Below are positions 25,801 to 32,908 of a stretch of DNA of 33,941 bases, piece by piece. Source of the stretch: an uncultured bacterium (lineage in GTDB: Bacteria > Bacillota > Clostridia > Oscillospirales > Oscillospiraceae). The position numbers and the translations under genes were made by a program. Each line of letters starts with the position of its first letter. Position 1 is the stretch's first letter. A model generated the notes under the pieces. The model was not told the DNA's origin, searched no databases, and saw only the letters and a program-made list of their open reading frames with translations. The stretch spans positions 1 to 33,941 of the forward strand of contig CAMNQF010000037.1 of the NCBI GenBank assembly GCA_946548895.1. The letters run 5' to 3'.

Positions 25801-25911
25801 GCCAACTATTGGTTCATCCTCATCGGGGAGGCCGTGGTGGCCGCGGGGCTCACCGCCTGGGGCGTGGCGGCCATCGTGAAGCGCTGGAAGAAGGAGAAGG
25901 CCGGAAACTGA
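22819..25911 (+). CDS. GH3 glycosidase with reversed domain order and membrane anchors at both ends
   Basis: A 1030-residue cell-surface enzyme, probably a beta-glucosidase. Order: N-terminal TM helix (~15-38); GH3 C-terminal-type alpha/beta sandwich (~60-380, with NVILVVNTNNAFELGWV and SVELEVIQYLNDNF); Fn3-like domain (~395-475, NIELSVTVKNTG); then the GH3 N-terminal-type TIM barrel (~590-960), with KHFALND and the nucleophile Asp922 in TVITDYDGGG; and a C-terminal TM helix (~998-1020) with a basic tail. This swapped order is known for some Ruminococcus/Butyrivibrio beta-glucosidases. The GTG start has AGGAGGG 6 nt upstream, overlapping the GT2 stop, so translation is coupled. The catalytic part lies outside, suited to trimming glucan at the surface. 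No lipobox. Confidence 0.9.
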   Translation: MAKEKGKKRLSAKAFTAIVASLLAVLLAFSLVLSVVTTSRFDLVLRDIFGETDFSGGGPDHGVDAAYYTRDIADSKELQAAEQAYARRAGAEGFVLLYNKAEGGKGLPVAAGSKLSLFSSSSVDLLAGGTGSGVSTISSDMRTALTEQGFSVNEALWKFYSDNHGTYTRGGGSIMYGGAEDWTIREAPVSAIPSAAKSEAEGTIPVFFLARTGGEGRDLGRYMGEWTKEAADRQKHYLEPNSVELEVIQYLNDNFDNVILVVNTNNAFELGWVADYPNISAVLWAPGAGGDTCRSIADVLSGAVNPSGHLVDTFAYDAFSSPAMQNMGDMMLVNGGQDVEAAVFYDEGIYVGYKYYETRYFDKALNQGNPGDYDYAATVQYPFGYGVSYTTFEWSDFKVGQMDADGNIELSVTVKNTGAVTGRDVVQVYLNAPYTDYDKANHIEKSAVSLVGFEKTGELQPGQSETVTVAVNRKDFISYDDVNAKTYILEAGDYLLTAAENAHAAADNFLAYSGQEVEPLFGGADASFVGEWTYSYSGNGGVDNATYAVSLAGVEVTNQFDHAVYDELTPRDQYLTRQDWAGTFPQTHGNQDSKRQSPFSERNGFTWEVEVSDAIRDAIRAKGVGASMNPMTEEEAAAMAGQYGRNGDLELIDFRGRDFDEVEAEGGWDALIDQMDVSELEAIIRNGGYQTLGSANVSKPRAIDYDGPSGLNEGGITHEPYSITYPCATNLAASWDRQNSYDHGYYVGEDALAADGNWGSHQYVGLITGWYAPAMNIHRTPFAGRNFEYYSEDGFMSGEFAREASVACAEKGVYAYIKHFALNDQEDHRSHVATFSNEQAIREIYLKPFQTCIEERGTTPIKVQEYDESSKSYTEKEVEIPAVMAVMSSFNRIGCTWAGGNYNLLTGVLRREWGFDGTVITDYDGGGTMDTEQCVRAGGDLKLTGFEVNAPIDVSNPASQYFARQAIKHILYTTVNSNAMNGIVHGTSVGELPFANYWFILIGEAVVAAGLTAWGVAAIVKRWKKEKAGN

Positions 25912-25977
25912 CCGCGCCTTCGGACCGTGAAAAGGACGCCGGAACGCCGGTGATTCTATAACTTCCTCATTCAGCGG

Positions 25978-26006
25978 CAGCCGGGCTCCGACAAGGGGCC
26001 CGGCTG
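25978..26006 (+). terminator. Hairpin after the GH3 gene
   Basis: CAGCCGGGC pairs with GCCCGGCTG (9-bp stem, 11-nt loop), 66 bp after the GH3 stop. No U-tract follows, so termination strength is uncertain. Confidence 0.45.
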
Positions 26007-26083
26007 TTGCCGGCATCAGGGCGCCGGCGCGGCTCAAATGACGAAAAATGGCCGTTTTTTTCGCCGCTGCCCAGTAAGACGCC

Positions 26084-26112
26084 TCGACTTTGGGCATCCT
26101 TTATGGTAAAAT
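26084..26112 (+). promoter_or_regulatory. Probable promoter of the acetyltransferase gene
   Basis: TCGACT (26084-26089; 4 of 6 matches) and TAAAAT (26107-26112; 5 of 6) with a 17-bp spacer, 30 bp before the ATG. Confidence 0.5.
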
Positions 26113-26142
26113 CGTGGAAAACATAGAGGAGGAGGGCATTTC

Positions 26143-26784
26143 ATGCTGACCATCAGAAATGAAACCCAGGCAGACCGCCGGACCGTGGAGGCGGTCACCC
26201 GGAGGGCCTTCTACAACGTCTACGCTCCCGGCTGCACCGAGCATTACCTGGTCCGCGCCATGCGGGAACACCCGGACTTCATCCCGGAGCTGGACTTCGT
26301 GGCCGAACTGAACGGCCAGGTGATCGGAAACGTGATGTACACCAAGGCGGCGCTCACCGGCCAGACCGGGGAGGTCAAGGATATCCTCACCTTCGGGCCC
26401 GTCTCCATCGCCCCGGAGCATCAGCGCAAGGGGTATGGCAGGCTGCTGCTGGAGCGCTCCTTCCTGCGGGCGGCGGAGCTGGGCTGGGACGTGGTCGTCA
26501 TCTTTGGCAGCCCCGCCAATTATGTGGGCCTCGGTTTCAAAAGCTGCAAAAAATTCAATGTATGCCTGGAGAACGGGCGTTTTCCGTCGGCCATGCTGGT
26601 GAAGGAGCTGAGAGAGGGCGCGCTGGACGGCAGAAGGTGGGTATACCGGCACAGCCCCGTCATGGACATTGACGAGGAGGCGGCCCGGCGCTACGACGGC
26701 ACGCTGGAACCCATGGCGAAGGAGCGGCGGCCCAGCCAGGAGGAGTTTTATATCATGAGCCATTCCTTCCTGGAGGAGGGGTAG
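26143..26784 (+). CDS. GNAT-family N-acetyltransferase
   Basis: A 213-residue GNAT protein that would transfer an acetyl group from acetyl-CoA to an amine. Core at residues ~1-150: IRNETQADRRTVEAVTRRAF start, ELNGQVIGNVMYT strand pair, and the acetyl-CoA pyrophosphate-binding loop QRKGYG at residues 94-99 after FGPVSIAPEH. The C-terminal ~60 residues are an extension as in YhbS-like members. Start is preceded by GAGGAGGG. It is a single-gene unit between a promoter and a strong terminator. The substrate is unknown; neighbours do not indicate one. Confidence 0.88.
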   Translation: MLTIRNETQADRRTVEAVTRRAFYNVYAPGCTEHYLVRAMREHPDFIPELDFVAELNGQVIGNVMYTKAALTGQTGEVKDILTFGPVSIAPEHQRKGYGRLLLERSFLRAAELGWDVVVIFGSPANYVGLGFKSCKKFNVCLENGRFPSAMLVKELREGALDGRRWVYRHSPVMDIDEEAARRYDGTLEPMAKERRPSQEEFYIMSHSFLEEG

Positions 26785-26817
26785 GGCGGCCATTCCCGCC
26801 ACAGCCCGCCGTCCAAA

Positions 26818-26862
26818 CCGGCCCTTTCCCCGCCCTTCCGCGGGATAGGGCCGGCGTTTTTT
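26818..26862 (+). terminator. Intrinsic terminator after the acetyltransferase
   Basis: CCGGCCCT (26818-26825) pairs with AGGGCCGG (26847-26854), with an inner CCCGC/GCGGG stem, followed after CG by six T residues (26857-26862). Confidence 0.78.
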
Positions 26863-26878
26863 CTCGCTGGCCGCCGGT

Positions 26879-26933
26879 TTTACACAGATTTTACAAAACC
26901 CTGATAACGGATTTTACATCCGCCTGCTACAAT
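26879..26933 (+). promoter_or_regulatory. Pho box and activator-dependent promoter
   Basis: Three exact TTTACA hexamers start at 26879, 26890 and 26913 (11 bp apart, then 23), with a degenerate CTGATA at 26901 filling the missing phase. A -10 hexamer TACAAT lies at 26928-26933 and there is no -35. The repeats cover about -61 to -22 relative to a start near 26940. This matches the Gram-positive PhoP box (TTAACA-like hexamers every ~11 bp, activating from just upstream of the -10). The Pi transporter and PhoP/PhoR-type genes directly downstream support it. Confidence 0.8.
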
Positions 26934-26971
26934 GGAAGCGTAAAAAAACGATATGGAAGGACTTTGATTCC

Positions 26972-28717
26972 ATGGACATTTTTGATGCGCTTTCCCTGGC
27001 CGGCGGCCTGAGCCTGTTTCTGTTTGGCATGACCCTGATGGGGCAGGCCCTGGAGCGGCGGGCGGGAGGACAGCTCCGCGCCCTGCTGGAAAAGCTGTCC
27101 ACCGGCAAGCTGGCCGGGCTCCTGACGGGCCTGGGGGTCACGGCGGTCATACAGAGCTCCTCCGCCACGACGGTGATGGTGGTGGGCTTCGTCAACTCCG
27201 GCCTCATGACCCTGAAGCAGGCCATCAACATCATCATGGGCGCCAACATCGGCACCACGGTCACGGCGTGGATCCTGAGCCTGGCGGGAATCGACGGCGG
27301 AAACCTGTTCGTGCAGCTGTTAAAGCCATCTTCCTTCACGCCGGTGCTGGCCCTGGTTGGGATCATCTTCTATATGTTCTTCAAGAGCGCGGAGAAAAAA
27401 GACACGGGCATGATCCTGCTGGGATTCGCCACCCTGATGTACGGCATGGAGGCCATGTCCGGCGCGGTATCCGGCCTGCGGGATATCCCGGCTTTCCAGC
27501 AGATGTTCCTCGCGTTCAAAAACCCAGTGCTGGGCGTGTTGGCCGGGGCGGTCCTCACGGCGGTGATTCAATCCAGCTCCGCCTCCGTGGGCATTTTGCA
27601 GGCGCTGGCCGCCACCGGGCAGGTGTCCTATGGCGCGGCGGTCCCCATCATCATGGGGCAGAACATCGGCACCTGCGTAACCGCCATGATCTCTTCCGTG
27701 GGGGCCAATAAAAACGCCAAGCGGGCCGCGCTGGTTCACCTCTCCTTCAACATCATCGGCACGGCGGTGTGGCTGACGGCGTTCTGCCTGCTGCGGGCCA
27801 TACTCCATCCCGCGCTGCTGGACGAACCCGCCTCCCTGGTGGGCATCGCCGTGTCCCACTCGGTATTCAACATCCTGTGCACCCTCCTCATGCTGCCGCT
27901 GTCCGGCGGGCTGGAGCGGCTTGTCACCTTCCTGGTGCCCGACACCCGGCAGCCGGAGATGTTCGAGGAGCTGGACGAGCGCCTGCTCGCCACGCCGTCC
28001 ATCGCGCTGGAGCGGTGCCATACGGTGGCCAACCACATGGCCGGGGACGCCGTGACGTCGCTGAAGGAGGCGCTGTCCGCCCTGGAGGAGCCCTCTCCCG
28101 AGCTGGCCGCGTCCATTCGGGAGAAGGAGGACCGAACCGACCATTACGAGGATATCCTGGGCACGTACCTGGTGAACCTGAGCGCCCGGCAGATCAGCGG
28201 GGCGGACAGCCGGGAGGCAGCCAAGCTGCTGAAGCTGATCGGCGATTTTGAGCGGATTGCCGACCACGCGGTCAATCTTCTGGAGTCCGCGGAGGAGCTG
28301 CGGAGCAAGAAGCTGCGGCTTACCGACGCGGCGGCAAAGGAGCTGGCCACGATTTCCGCGGCGGTCAGCGAGATTCTGGACTTGTCCCTCACGGCCTTCC
28401 TGGAAAACGACCTGGCCGCCGCCGCCAGGGTGGAGCCGCTGGAACAGGTTGTAGACCAGCTGAAGGAACAGCTGCGCACGCGCCACATCCTCCGCCTGCA
28501 AAAGGGGGACTGCACCATTGACGCGGGCTTTTCCTGGCTGGACCTGCTGACCAACCTGGAGCGCACGGCGGACCACTGCTCCAACATCGCGGGGTGCGTG
28601 ATCGACGCCGCCCACGACACCATGAACCTGCACCAGTCCCTGCGGGCGGTGCGCAGCGACAGCGAGGAATTCCGGGAGCGCTACAGGGAGTATACCCGCA
28701 AGTATTCGCTGCTCTGA
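26972..28717 (+). CDS. Na+/phosphate cotransporter with C-terminal PhoU-like domain
   Basis: A 581-residue membrane protein. Residues 1-315 carry the duplicated NaPi-II core with the diagnostic inverted pair of QSSSA motifs: QSSSATT at 61-67 and QSSSAS from residue 200. Residues ~345-560 form two PhoU-like helical bundles (EDRTDHYEDILGTYL and LIGDFERIADHAVNLLE), common in bacterial NptA-type proteins. It would import phosphate driven by sodium. GGAAGG lies upstream of the ATG and a TTTACA-repeat Pho box precedes it, so induction by phosphate limitation is expected. It is followed by a PhoP/PhoR-type pair with its own promoter at 28752. Full length; no defects seen. Confidence 0.93.
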   Translation: MDIFDALSLAGGLSLFLFGMTLMGQALERRAGGQLRALLEKLSTGKLAGLLTGLGVTAVIQSSSATTVMVVGFVNSGLMTLKQAINIIMGANIGTTVTAWILSLAGIDGGNLFVQLLKPSSFTPVLALVGIIFYMFFKSAEKKDTGMILLGFATLMYGMEAMSGAVSGLRDIPAFQQMFLAFKNPVLGVLAGAVLTAVIQSSSASVGILQALAATGQVSYGAAVPIIMGQNIGTCVTAMISSVGANKNAKRAALVHLSFNIIGTAVWLTAFCLLRAILHPALLDEPASLVGIAVSHSVFNILCTLLMLPLSGGLERLVTFLVPDTRQPEMFEELDERLLATPSIALERCHTVANHMAGDAVTSLKEALSALEEPSPELAASIREKEDRTDHYEDILGTYLVNLSARQISGADSREAAKLLKLIGDFERIADHAVNLLESAEELRSKKLRLTDAAAKELATISAAVSEILDLSLTAFLENDLAAAARVEPLEQVVDQLKEQLRTRHILRLQKGDCTIDAGFSWLDLLTNLERTADHCSNIAGCVIDAAHDTMNLHQSLRAVRSDSEEFRERYREYTRKYSLL

Positions 28718-28751
28718 AATGACGCGGGAACCGGCGGCAGCGGGGTTTCCG

Positions 28752-28780
28752 TTGATCGGGGCCGGTTCATGTGCTATGAT
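28752..28780 (+). promoter_or_regulatory. Promoter of the response regulator/kinase genes
   Basis: TTGATC (28752-28757), 17-bp spacer, TATGAT (28775-28780). It would allow basal regulator expression independent of the Pho-box promoter upstream. Confidence 0.6.
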
Positions 28781-28843
28781 GAAGCCGGACAGGACAGCTG
28801 TGCCAGCCCGCCGCGGCGGTTCAGCCATGGAGAGAGGTGCGAT

Positions 28844-29518
28844 ATGATTTTTTGCGTAGAAGACGACGAGAGCATTCAGAGCCTGGAACTCTATGCCCTC
28901 CGCGCCGCCGGCTTTGAGGCCCGCGGCTTCACGGACGGCAGCTCCCTTTGGGAGGCGATGCGCGCGGAGCGGCCGGACCTTGTCATCCTGGACGTCATGC
29001 TGCCGGGAATCAACGGCGTGGAGCTGCTGAGGCAGATGAAAGCCGACGCCTGCGCCCGCGACATCCCGGTCATCATGGCCACGGCCAAGGGCGCGGAGTA
29101 CGACAAAATCAAAGGTCTGGACCTGGGCGCGGACGATTACCTGGTCAAGCCCTTTGGCATGATGGAGATGGTATCCCGCGTCAAGGCGGTGCTCCGGCGG
29201 TGCCAGCCCAGGCAGAAACGGGAGGTATTGGCGGCGGGCGGCCTGGTTATGGATCTGGCGGAGCACACCGTCACGGCGGACGGAGAGCGGATCGCCCTCA
29301 CCTTCAAGGAATTTGAGCTGCTCCGGCTGTTCCTCTCCGCCCCCGGCGTGGCGTTTACAAGGGAACGGCTCCTGGCGAGCGTCTGGGGGGGAGAGTACTC
29401 CGGCGAGACGCGGACGGTGGATATGCACATTCGGACCCTGCGGCAAAAGCTGGGGCGCTATGGGGTCATGGTCGAGACCGTCCGAAACGTGGGCTACCGC
29501 CTGGAGGTGAATCCATGA
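28844..29518 (+). CDS. phoP: OmpR/PhoB-type response regulator (PhoP-like)
   Basis: A 224-residue regulator. The receiver domain (1-118) has acidic residues Glu6-Asp7-Asp8, phospho-acceptor Asp50 in LVILDVMLPG and the conserved lysine in DDYLVKPFG. A winged-helix DNA-binding domain (~130-222) carries the usual KEFELLRLF, RTVDMHIRTLRQKLG and VRNVGYRLE motifs. ATG 28844 is chosen (AGAGAGG 6 nt upstream; the receiver starts directly), not the in-frame GTG-type start at 28769. It overlaps the kinase gene by ATGA. The adjacent phosphate cotransporter and Pho box make control of phosphate genes the best reading; the symbol rests on that context. Confidence 0.88.
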   Translation: MIFCVEDDESIQSLELYALRAAGFEARGFTDGSSLWEAMRAERPDLVILDVMLPGINGVELLRQMKADACARDIPVIMATAKGAEYDKIKGLDLGADDYLVKPFGMMEMVSRVKAVLRRCQPRQKREVLAAGGLVMDLAEHTVTADGERIALTFKEFELLRLFLSAPGVAFTRERLLASVWGGEYSGETRTVDMHIRTLRQKLGRYGVMVETVRNVGYRLEVNP

Positions 29519-31254
29519 GCAGAAAAATTTTCCGTTCGGCCGTGGCAACCGCGGCGGCTGTTCTGCTGGCCAGCCTTGTGATTATACTGGGCTGCCTGTA
29601 CGACTACTTTGGCGCCGTTCAGGCCAGCCAGCTCAAGGACGAGCTGCGGCTGGCGGCCTACGCGGTGGAGGAGAGCGGGCAGAACTATCTGGAGCGGATG
29701 ACCGCCCAGGACTACCGCTATGCCTGGACGCCGGAATACCGGCTGACCTGGATCGCTTCGGACGGGACCGTGCTGTTCGACACGGACGAGCCCGCGGAGG
29801 GCATGGAGAACCACGGAAACCGCACGGAGGTCCGGGAGGCGTTCGCCAAAGGGGAGAGCAGCAGCGTCCGCTACTCCGACACCTGGGCGGAACGGACGCT
29901 GTACTACGCCAGGGCGCTGAACGACGGGACCGTGCTGCGTATCTCCATCCGCCAGGTGACTGTGCTGGCCCTGGTGCTGGTGATCCTCCAGCCCATTTTG
30001 CTGGTGGGGGTTCTGGCCGTGGTTCTCTCCGCCGTCCTGGCCAACCGAATGGCCAAGCGGATCGTCCAGCCGCTCAACTCCCTGGACCTGGACCACCCGC
30101 TGGAAAACGACGCCTACGAGGAGCTGTCCCCGCTGCTGCGGCGGATCGGGCAGCAGCGGGGGCAGATCAGCGACCAGCTGCGGGAACTGCGGGCCAGGAC
30201 CGACGAGTTTGAGCAGATCACGGGACACATGAACGAGGGGCTGGTGGTGCTGGACCAGAAGGGGGCGGTTTTGAGCATCAACCCGGCGGCGCAGAAGCTG
30301 TTCGGCGCGGACCGCTCCTGTATCCGGCAGGATTTTTTGGCGGTGGACCACAGCTGTGAAATGAGCCAGGCGATTCTGGCCGCCCTGGAAAACGGGCACA
30401 GCGAGATACGGGCGGGGCGGAACGGCCGTGAAATACAATTTGACATCAGCCGCATTGAATCGGAGGGCACTGTGATCGGGGCGGTGCTGCTGGCATTCGA
30501 CGTGACGGAGCAGGCGTTCGCCGAGCGCAACCGCCGGGAATTTACCGCCAACGTATCCCATGAACTGAAAACCCCCCTCCAGTCCATCACCGGCAGCGCC
30601 GAGCTGCTGGAGAACGGGCTTGTGAAGGAGGAGGATATTCCGCAGTTTATCGGGCTCATACGCACGGAGGCCGCGCGGCTGGTCACGCTGGTGGAGGACA
30701 TCATTCACCTCTCCCAGCTGGACGAGGGCATCGCGCCGGCCCGGGAAACCGTGGACCTTTGGGAGACGGCGAAGGATGTGGCGTCCGTCCTGCGGGACGG
30801 CGCGGCGGAAAAAGGCGTCCAAATCTCCGTCACGGGGGAGCCCGTCTCCATCGAGGGCGTCCGCAGCTTTCTGCACGAGATGATCTATAACCTCTGCGAC
30901 AACGCCGTCAAATACAACGTGGAAAACGGGTCTGTGGAAATCGAGGTTTCCCAGGGGGGACACGAGGCCGTGGTGGCCGTCCGGGATACGGGAATCGGCA
31001 TTCCCGCGGAGTATCAGTCCCGGATATTCGAGCGGTTCTTCCGGGTGGATAAGAGCAGGTCCAAGGCCTCCGGCGGCACTGGGCTGGGGCTGTCCATCGT
31101 GAAGCACATCGCCCAGTACCATCACGGGACCATCGGCCTGCAAAGCGAGGCCGGAAAAGGCACGGTCATTTCCGTTACGCTCCCGCTCACGCGGGAACCC
31201 GGGCCCGCGGCCGAAAGCGGCGGGCAGTCAGCGAAAGCGGGGGACGGGTTTTAA
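29515..31254 (+). CDS. phoR: PhoR-type sensor histidine kinase with PAS domain
   Basis: A 579-residue sensor. It has TM helix ~8-30, an extracellular domain of about 115 residues, TM helix ~150-175, a HAMP-like stretch, PAS domain (~228-335, beginning FEQITGHMNEGLVVLDQKG), HisKA with His349 in FTANVSHELKTPLQSI, and HATPase_c with N-box NLCDNAVKYN, DTGIGIP, and GGTGLGLSIVKHI. This is the PhoR/WalK-like layout. The start overlaps the regulator stop as ATGA (29515-29518). The stop codon lies in the loop of a 12-bp hairpin. Phosphate sensing is inferred from the transporter and Pho box upstream; PhoR-type kinases usually sense through the PAS domain and transporter/PhoU partners. Confidence 0.88.
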   Translation: MSRKIFRSAVATAAAVLLASLVIILGCLYDYFGAVQASQLKDELRLAAYAVEESGQNYLERMTAQDYRYAWTPEYRLTWIASDGTVLFDTDEPAEGMENHGNRTEVREAFAKGESSSVRYSDTWAERTLYYARALNDGTVLRISIRQVTVLALVLVILQPILLVGVLAVVLSAVLANRMAKRIVQPLNSLDLDHPLENDAYEELSPLLRRIGQQRGQISDQLRELRARTDEFEQITGHMNEGLVVLDQKGAVLSINPAAQKLFGADRSCIRQDFLAVDHSCEMSQAILAALENGHSEIRAGRNGREIQFDISRIESEGTVIGAVLLAFDVTEQAFAERNRREFTANVSHELKTPLQSITGSAELLENGLVKEEDIPQFIGLIRTEAARLVTLVEDIIHLSQLDEGIAPARETVDLWETAKDVASVLRDGAAEKGVQISVTGEPVSIEGVRSFLHEMIYNLCDNAVKYNVENGSVEIEVSQGGHEAVVAVRDTGIGIPAEYQSRIFERFFRVDKSRSKASGGTGLGLSIVKHIAQYHHGTIGLQSEAGKGTVISVTLPLTREPGPAAESGGQSAKAGDGF

Positions 31255-31266
31255 CCCGTCCCCCGC
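31237..31266. terminator. Bidirectional hairpin enclosing the kinase stop codon
   Basis: GCGGGGGACGGG pairs perfectly with CCCGTCCCCCGC around TTTTAA, and the TAA stop of the kinase gene (31252-31254) is in the loop. It lies between convergent genes. No U-tract on either side, so termination may be partial. Confidence 0.55.
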
Positions 31267-31298
31267 CGCCGTTCCCGATGCGCCCGCGGCCCGCCGCG

Positions 31299-32120
31299 TT
31301 AACGCCCCAGCAGCCAGTCCAGCTCCAGGCGTAACAGCGCCAGCTTTACGTCCGGCTTCACCCTTTCCCCGTGGAAGTCGCTGCCGCCGGTCTGGTGGAG
31401 GTGATATTTCTCCGTCAGGCGGATGTAAAACGCCTGCTGCTCCGGCGTGTGCTTGGGATAATAACATTCGATCGCGTCCAGGCCCTGGCCGGCGAGTTCT
31501 CCGACCAGCTTGTCCAGCTCATCCCCGCCGAGCCCGATTTGATATGGATGGGCCAGCGACGCCTTTCCCCCGGAGGCCTTGATGGCCGCGATGCACTCCA
31601 TCGCGGAGGGCTTGCCCCGCTCCACCTCCCGGTGGAATTCCTCCGTGTCCAGATAGCGGTCAAACGCCTCCCGGCTGGTGGCCACGTAACCCCGGCGGAC
31701 CATCGCCTGGGCAAAATGAGGCCGGCCGATTATGCCGCCCCCGGCCAGCGCTTCCACTTCCGCCGCGGTGAGCCCGACGCCCTTTCTCCTCAGAAACGCC
31801 AGCAGACGTCCCGCCCGCTCGCCGCGGCTTGCCTTCATTCTGTGGCACAGCTGCGCCAAAGGGGGGGCGTCCCGCGCAAACCCGTAGCCTAAAATGTGAA
31901 AGGTCGGATACTCCTTTGCGCTCAGCTCCACCCCCGGTATGACGCATATGCCGGACCGCTCTCCCGCTTGGGCCGCTTCCTCCAGCCCATCCGCCGTATC
32001 GTGGTCTGTGAGGGCAATCGCCTCTATGCCCCGCTCTTTTGCCATAACCAGCAGCTGCGCGGGGGTGTACTGGCCGTCAGAAGCGGTGGAATGAACGTGA
32101 AGGTCGGACATAGCGTACAT
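31299..32120 (-). CDS. PHP-domain phosphoesterase (YciV/TrpH-like)
   Basis: A 273-residue metal-dependent phosphoesterase of the PHP superfamily. Ligand motifs are in order: DLHVHST (His8, His10), ALTDHDTADGL near residue 38, PGVELSA near 60, FHILGYG near 72, LAHPYQ near 190 and GSDFHG near 250. Family members hydrolyse 3',5'-nucleoside bisphosphates or the 5' ends of short RNAs; which applies here is unknown. ATG 32120 has a weak GGGG site 9 nt upstream; ATG 32111 is an alternative. It lies 63 nt downstream of the XRE-cupin regulator on the same strand and may be co-transcribed. Confidence 0.88.
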   Translation of the reverse strand: MYAMSDLHVHSTASDGQYTPAQLLVMAKERGIEAIALTDHDTADGLEEAAQAGERSGICVIPGVELSAKEYPTFHILGYGFARDAPPLAQLCHRMKASRGERAGRLLAFLRRKGVGLTAAEVEALAGGGIIGRPHFAQAMVRRGYVATSREAFDRYLDTEEFHREVERGKPSAMECIAAIKASGGKASLAHPYQIGLGGDELDKLVGELAGQGLDAIECYYPKHTPEQQAFYIRLTEKYHLHQTGGSDFHGERVKPDVKLALLRLELDWLLGR

Positions 32121-32183
32121 ACAATCAACCCCAATCGGATGAAATCACCGTCACATCGTTGGCGCGGGCTCCCGCGCCTCCGC

Positions 32184-32735
32184 TCAGAAACTGGGCGGGG
32201 ACACCGCGAAAATGATGACCGCGTCCTCCGCGGTGGAATTGATCCATCGGTGCTGGGTCATCGGCGGGATACGCAGCGAATCCCCGGCGGAAAGCGAAAC
32301 ATAGGTGTCCTCCAGCAAAATGTTGATGGAGCCGGAGACCACATAGGCCGTCTCCTCCCCCACGTGGCCCTCCGGCATCCCTGCCGACGCCTTGTTGGGC
32401 GGGATAGTCATCAGGCAGAACTCAATCTGCCCGCTGACATCCGGGGTGAGAAGCTCGTACTGCACCTCCCGCCCCACAAACCCGATGATCTTTCTGGAGT
32501 CCTTGTGCACAACCAGCTCTTCCGGGCTGGTGTCCTCCTGGAAAAAACGGTAGAGCGGCGCGTTCAGCACTACCGCGATGTTCTTCAGCGTATTGATGGA
32601 CGGATTGGCGGAGCCGTTTTCAATCTGGCTCAACATAGACGGCGATACGTTCGCCTTTGCCGCCAGGTCCCGCAGGCCCAGCCCCGCTTCCTCGCGCATG
32701 GCCTTGATTTTTTCTCCCAGCTGGATATCGGGCAT
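32184..32735 (-). CDS. XRE-family regulator with C-terminal cupin domain
   Basis: A 183-residue transcription factor. The helix-turn-helix lies at residues ~8-62 (IKAMREEAGLGLRDLAAKANVSPSMLSQIENG) and a cupin sensor domain at ~108-178, with GHVGEETAYVVSGSINIL and LRIPPMTQHRWIN. The start at 32735 is certain: AAAGGAGGTG lies 6 nt upstream and the family N-terminus begins there, whereas the longer frame to 32828 runs through its own promoter. Regulators of this type bind small metabolites through the cupin and often control adjacent transport or catabolic genes; here the neighbours are a GntP permease upstream and a PHP phosphoesterase downstream. The ligand is unknown. Confidence 0.92.
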   Translation of the reverse strand: MPDIQLGEKIKAMREEAGLGLRDLAAKANVSPSMLSQIENGSANPSINTLKNIAVVLNAPLYRFFQEDTSPEELVVHKDSRKIIGFVGREVQYELLTPDVSGQIEFCLMTIPPNKASAGMPEGHVGEETAYVVSGSINILLEDTYVSLSAGDSLRIPPMTQHRWINSTAEDAVIIFAVSPPSF

Positions 32736-32757
32736 TGCCGACACCTCCTTTGCTGAC

Positions 32758-32786
32758 AGGGTATCACGTGCGGCGCTTCTTTTCAA
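32758..32786 (-). promoter_or_regulatory. Promoter of the XRE-cupin regulator
   Basis: On the minus strand TTGAAA (32781-32786), a 17-bp spacer and TACCCT (32758-32763). Transcription would start near 32751, directly at the ribosome site, so the leader would be very short. Confidence 0.55.
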
Positions 32787-32813
32787 GTAAAATTTTTGGC
32801 GCGGCACAACGCG

Positions 32814-32857
32814 GAACGGCGCTTTCAAAGACGGATACCGTCCTGAAAGCGCCGTTC
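32814..32857. terminator. Long hairpin downstream of the GntP-family gene
   Basis: GAACGGCGCTTTCA (32814-32827) pairs with TGAAAGCGCCGTTC (32844-32857), with an inner GACGG-ATA-CCGTC stem. It sits about 50 bp after the permease stop and upstream of the regulator's promoter. There is no U-tract, so it is a probable but not certain terminator. Confidence 0.6.
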
Positions 32858-32908
32858 GCCCGCTTTACGGGAATGTGGCGGAAGGGCCGCCGGACCCTGT
32901 TCGGACGC

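Noticed and set aside
22804-26097. A 1097-codon open frame on the minus strand opposite the GH3 gene
   Set aside because: It is a shadow frame caused by GC-rich third positions; its translation is low-complexity His/Val/Gly-rich with no domain, while the plus strand encodes a clear GH3. The same applies to long opposite-strand frames at 1938-3389, 3701-5767, 7935-9623, 19790-22300 and 27320-29548.
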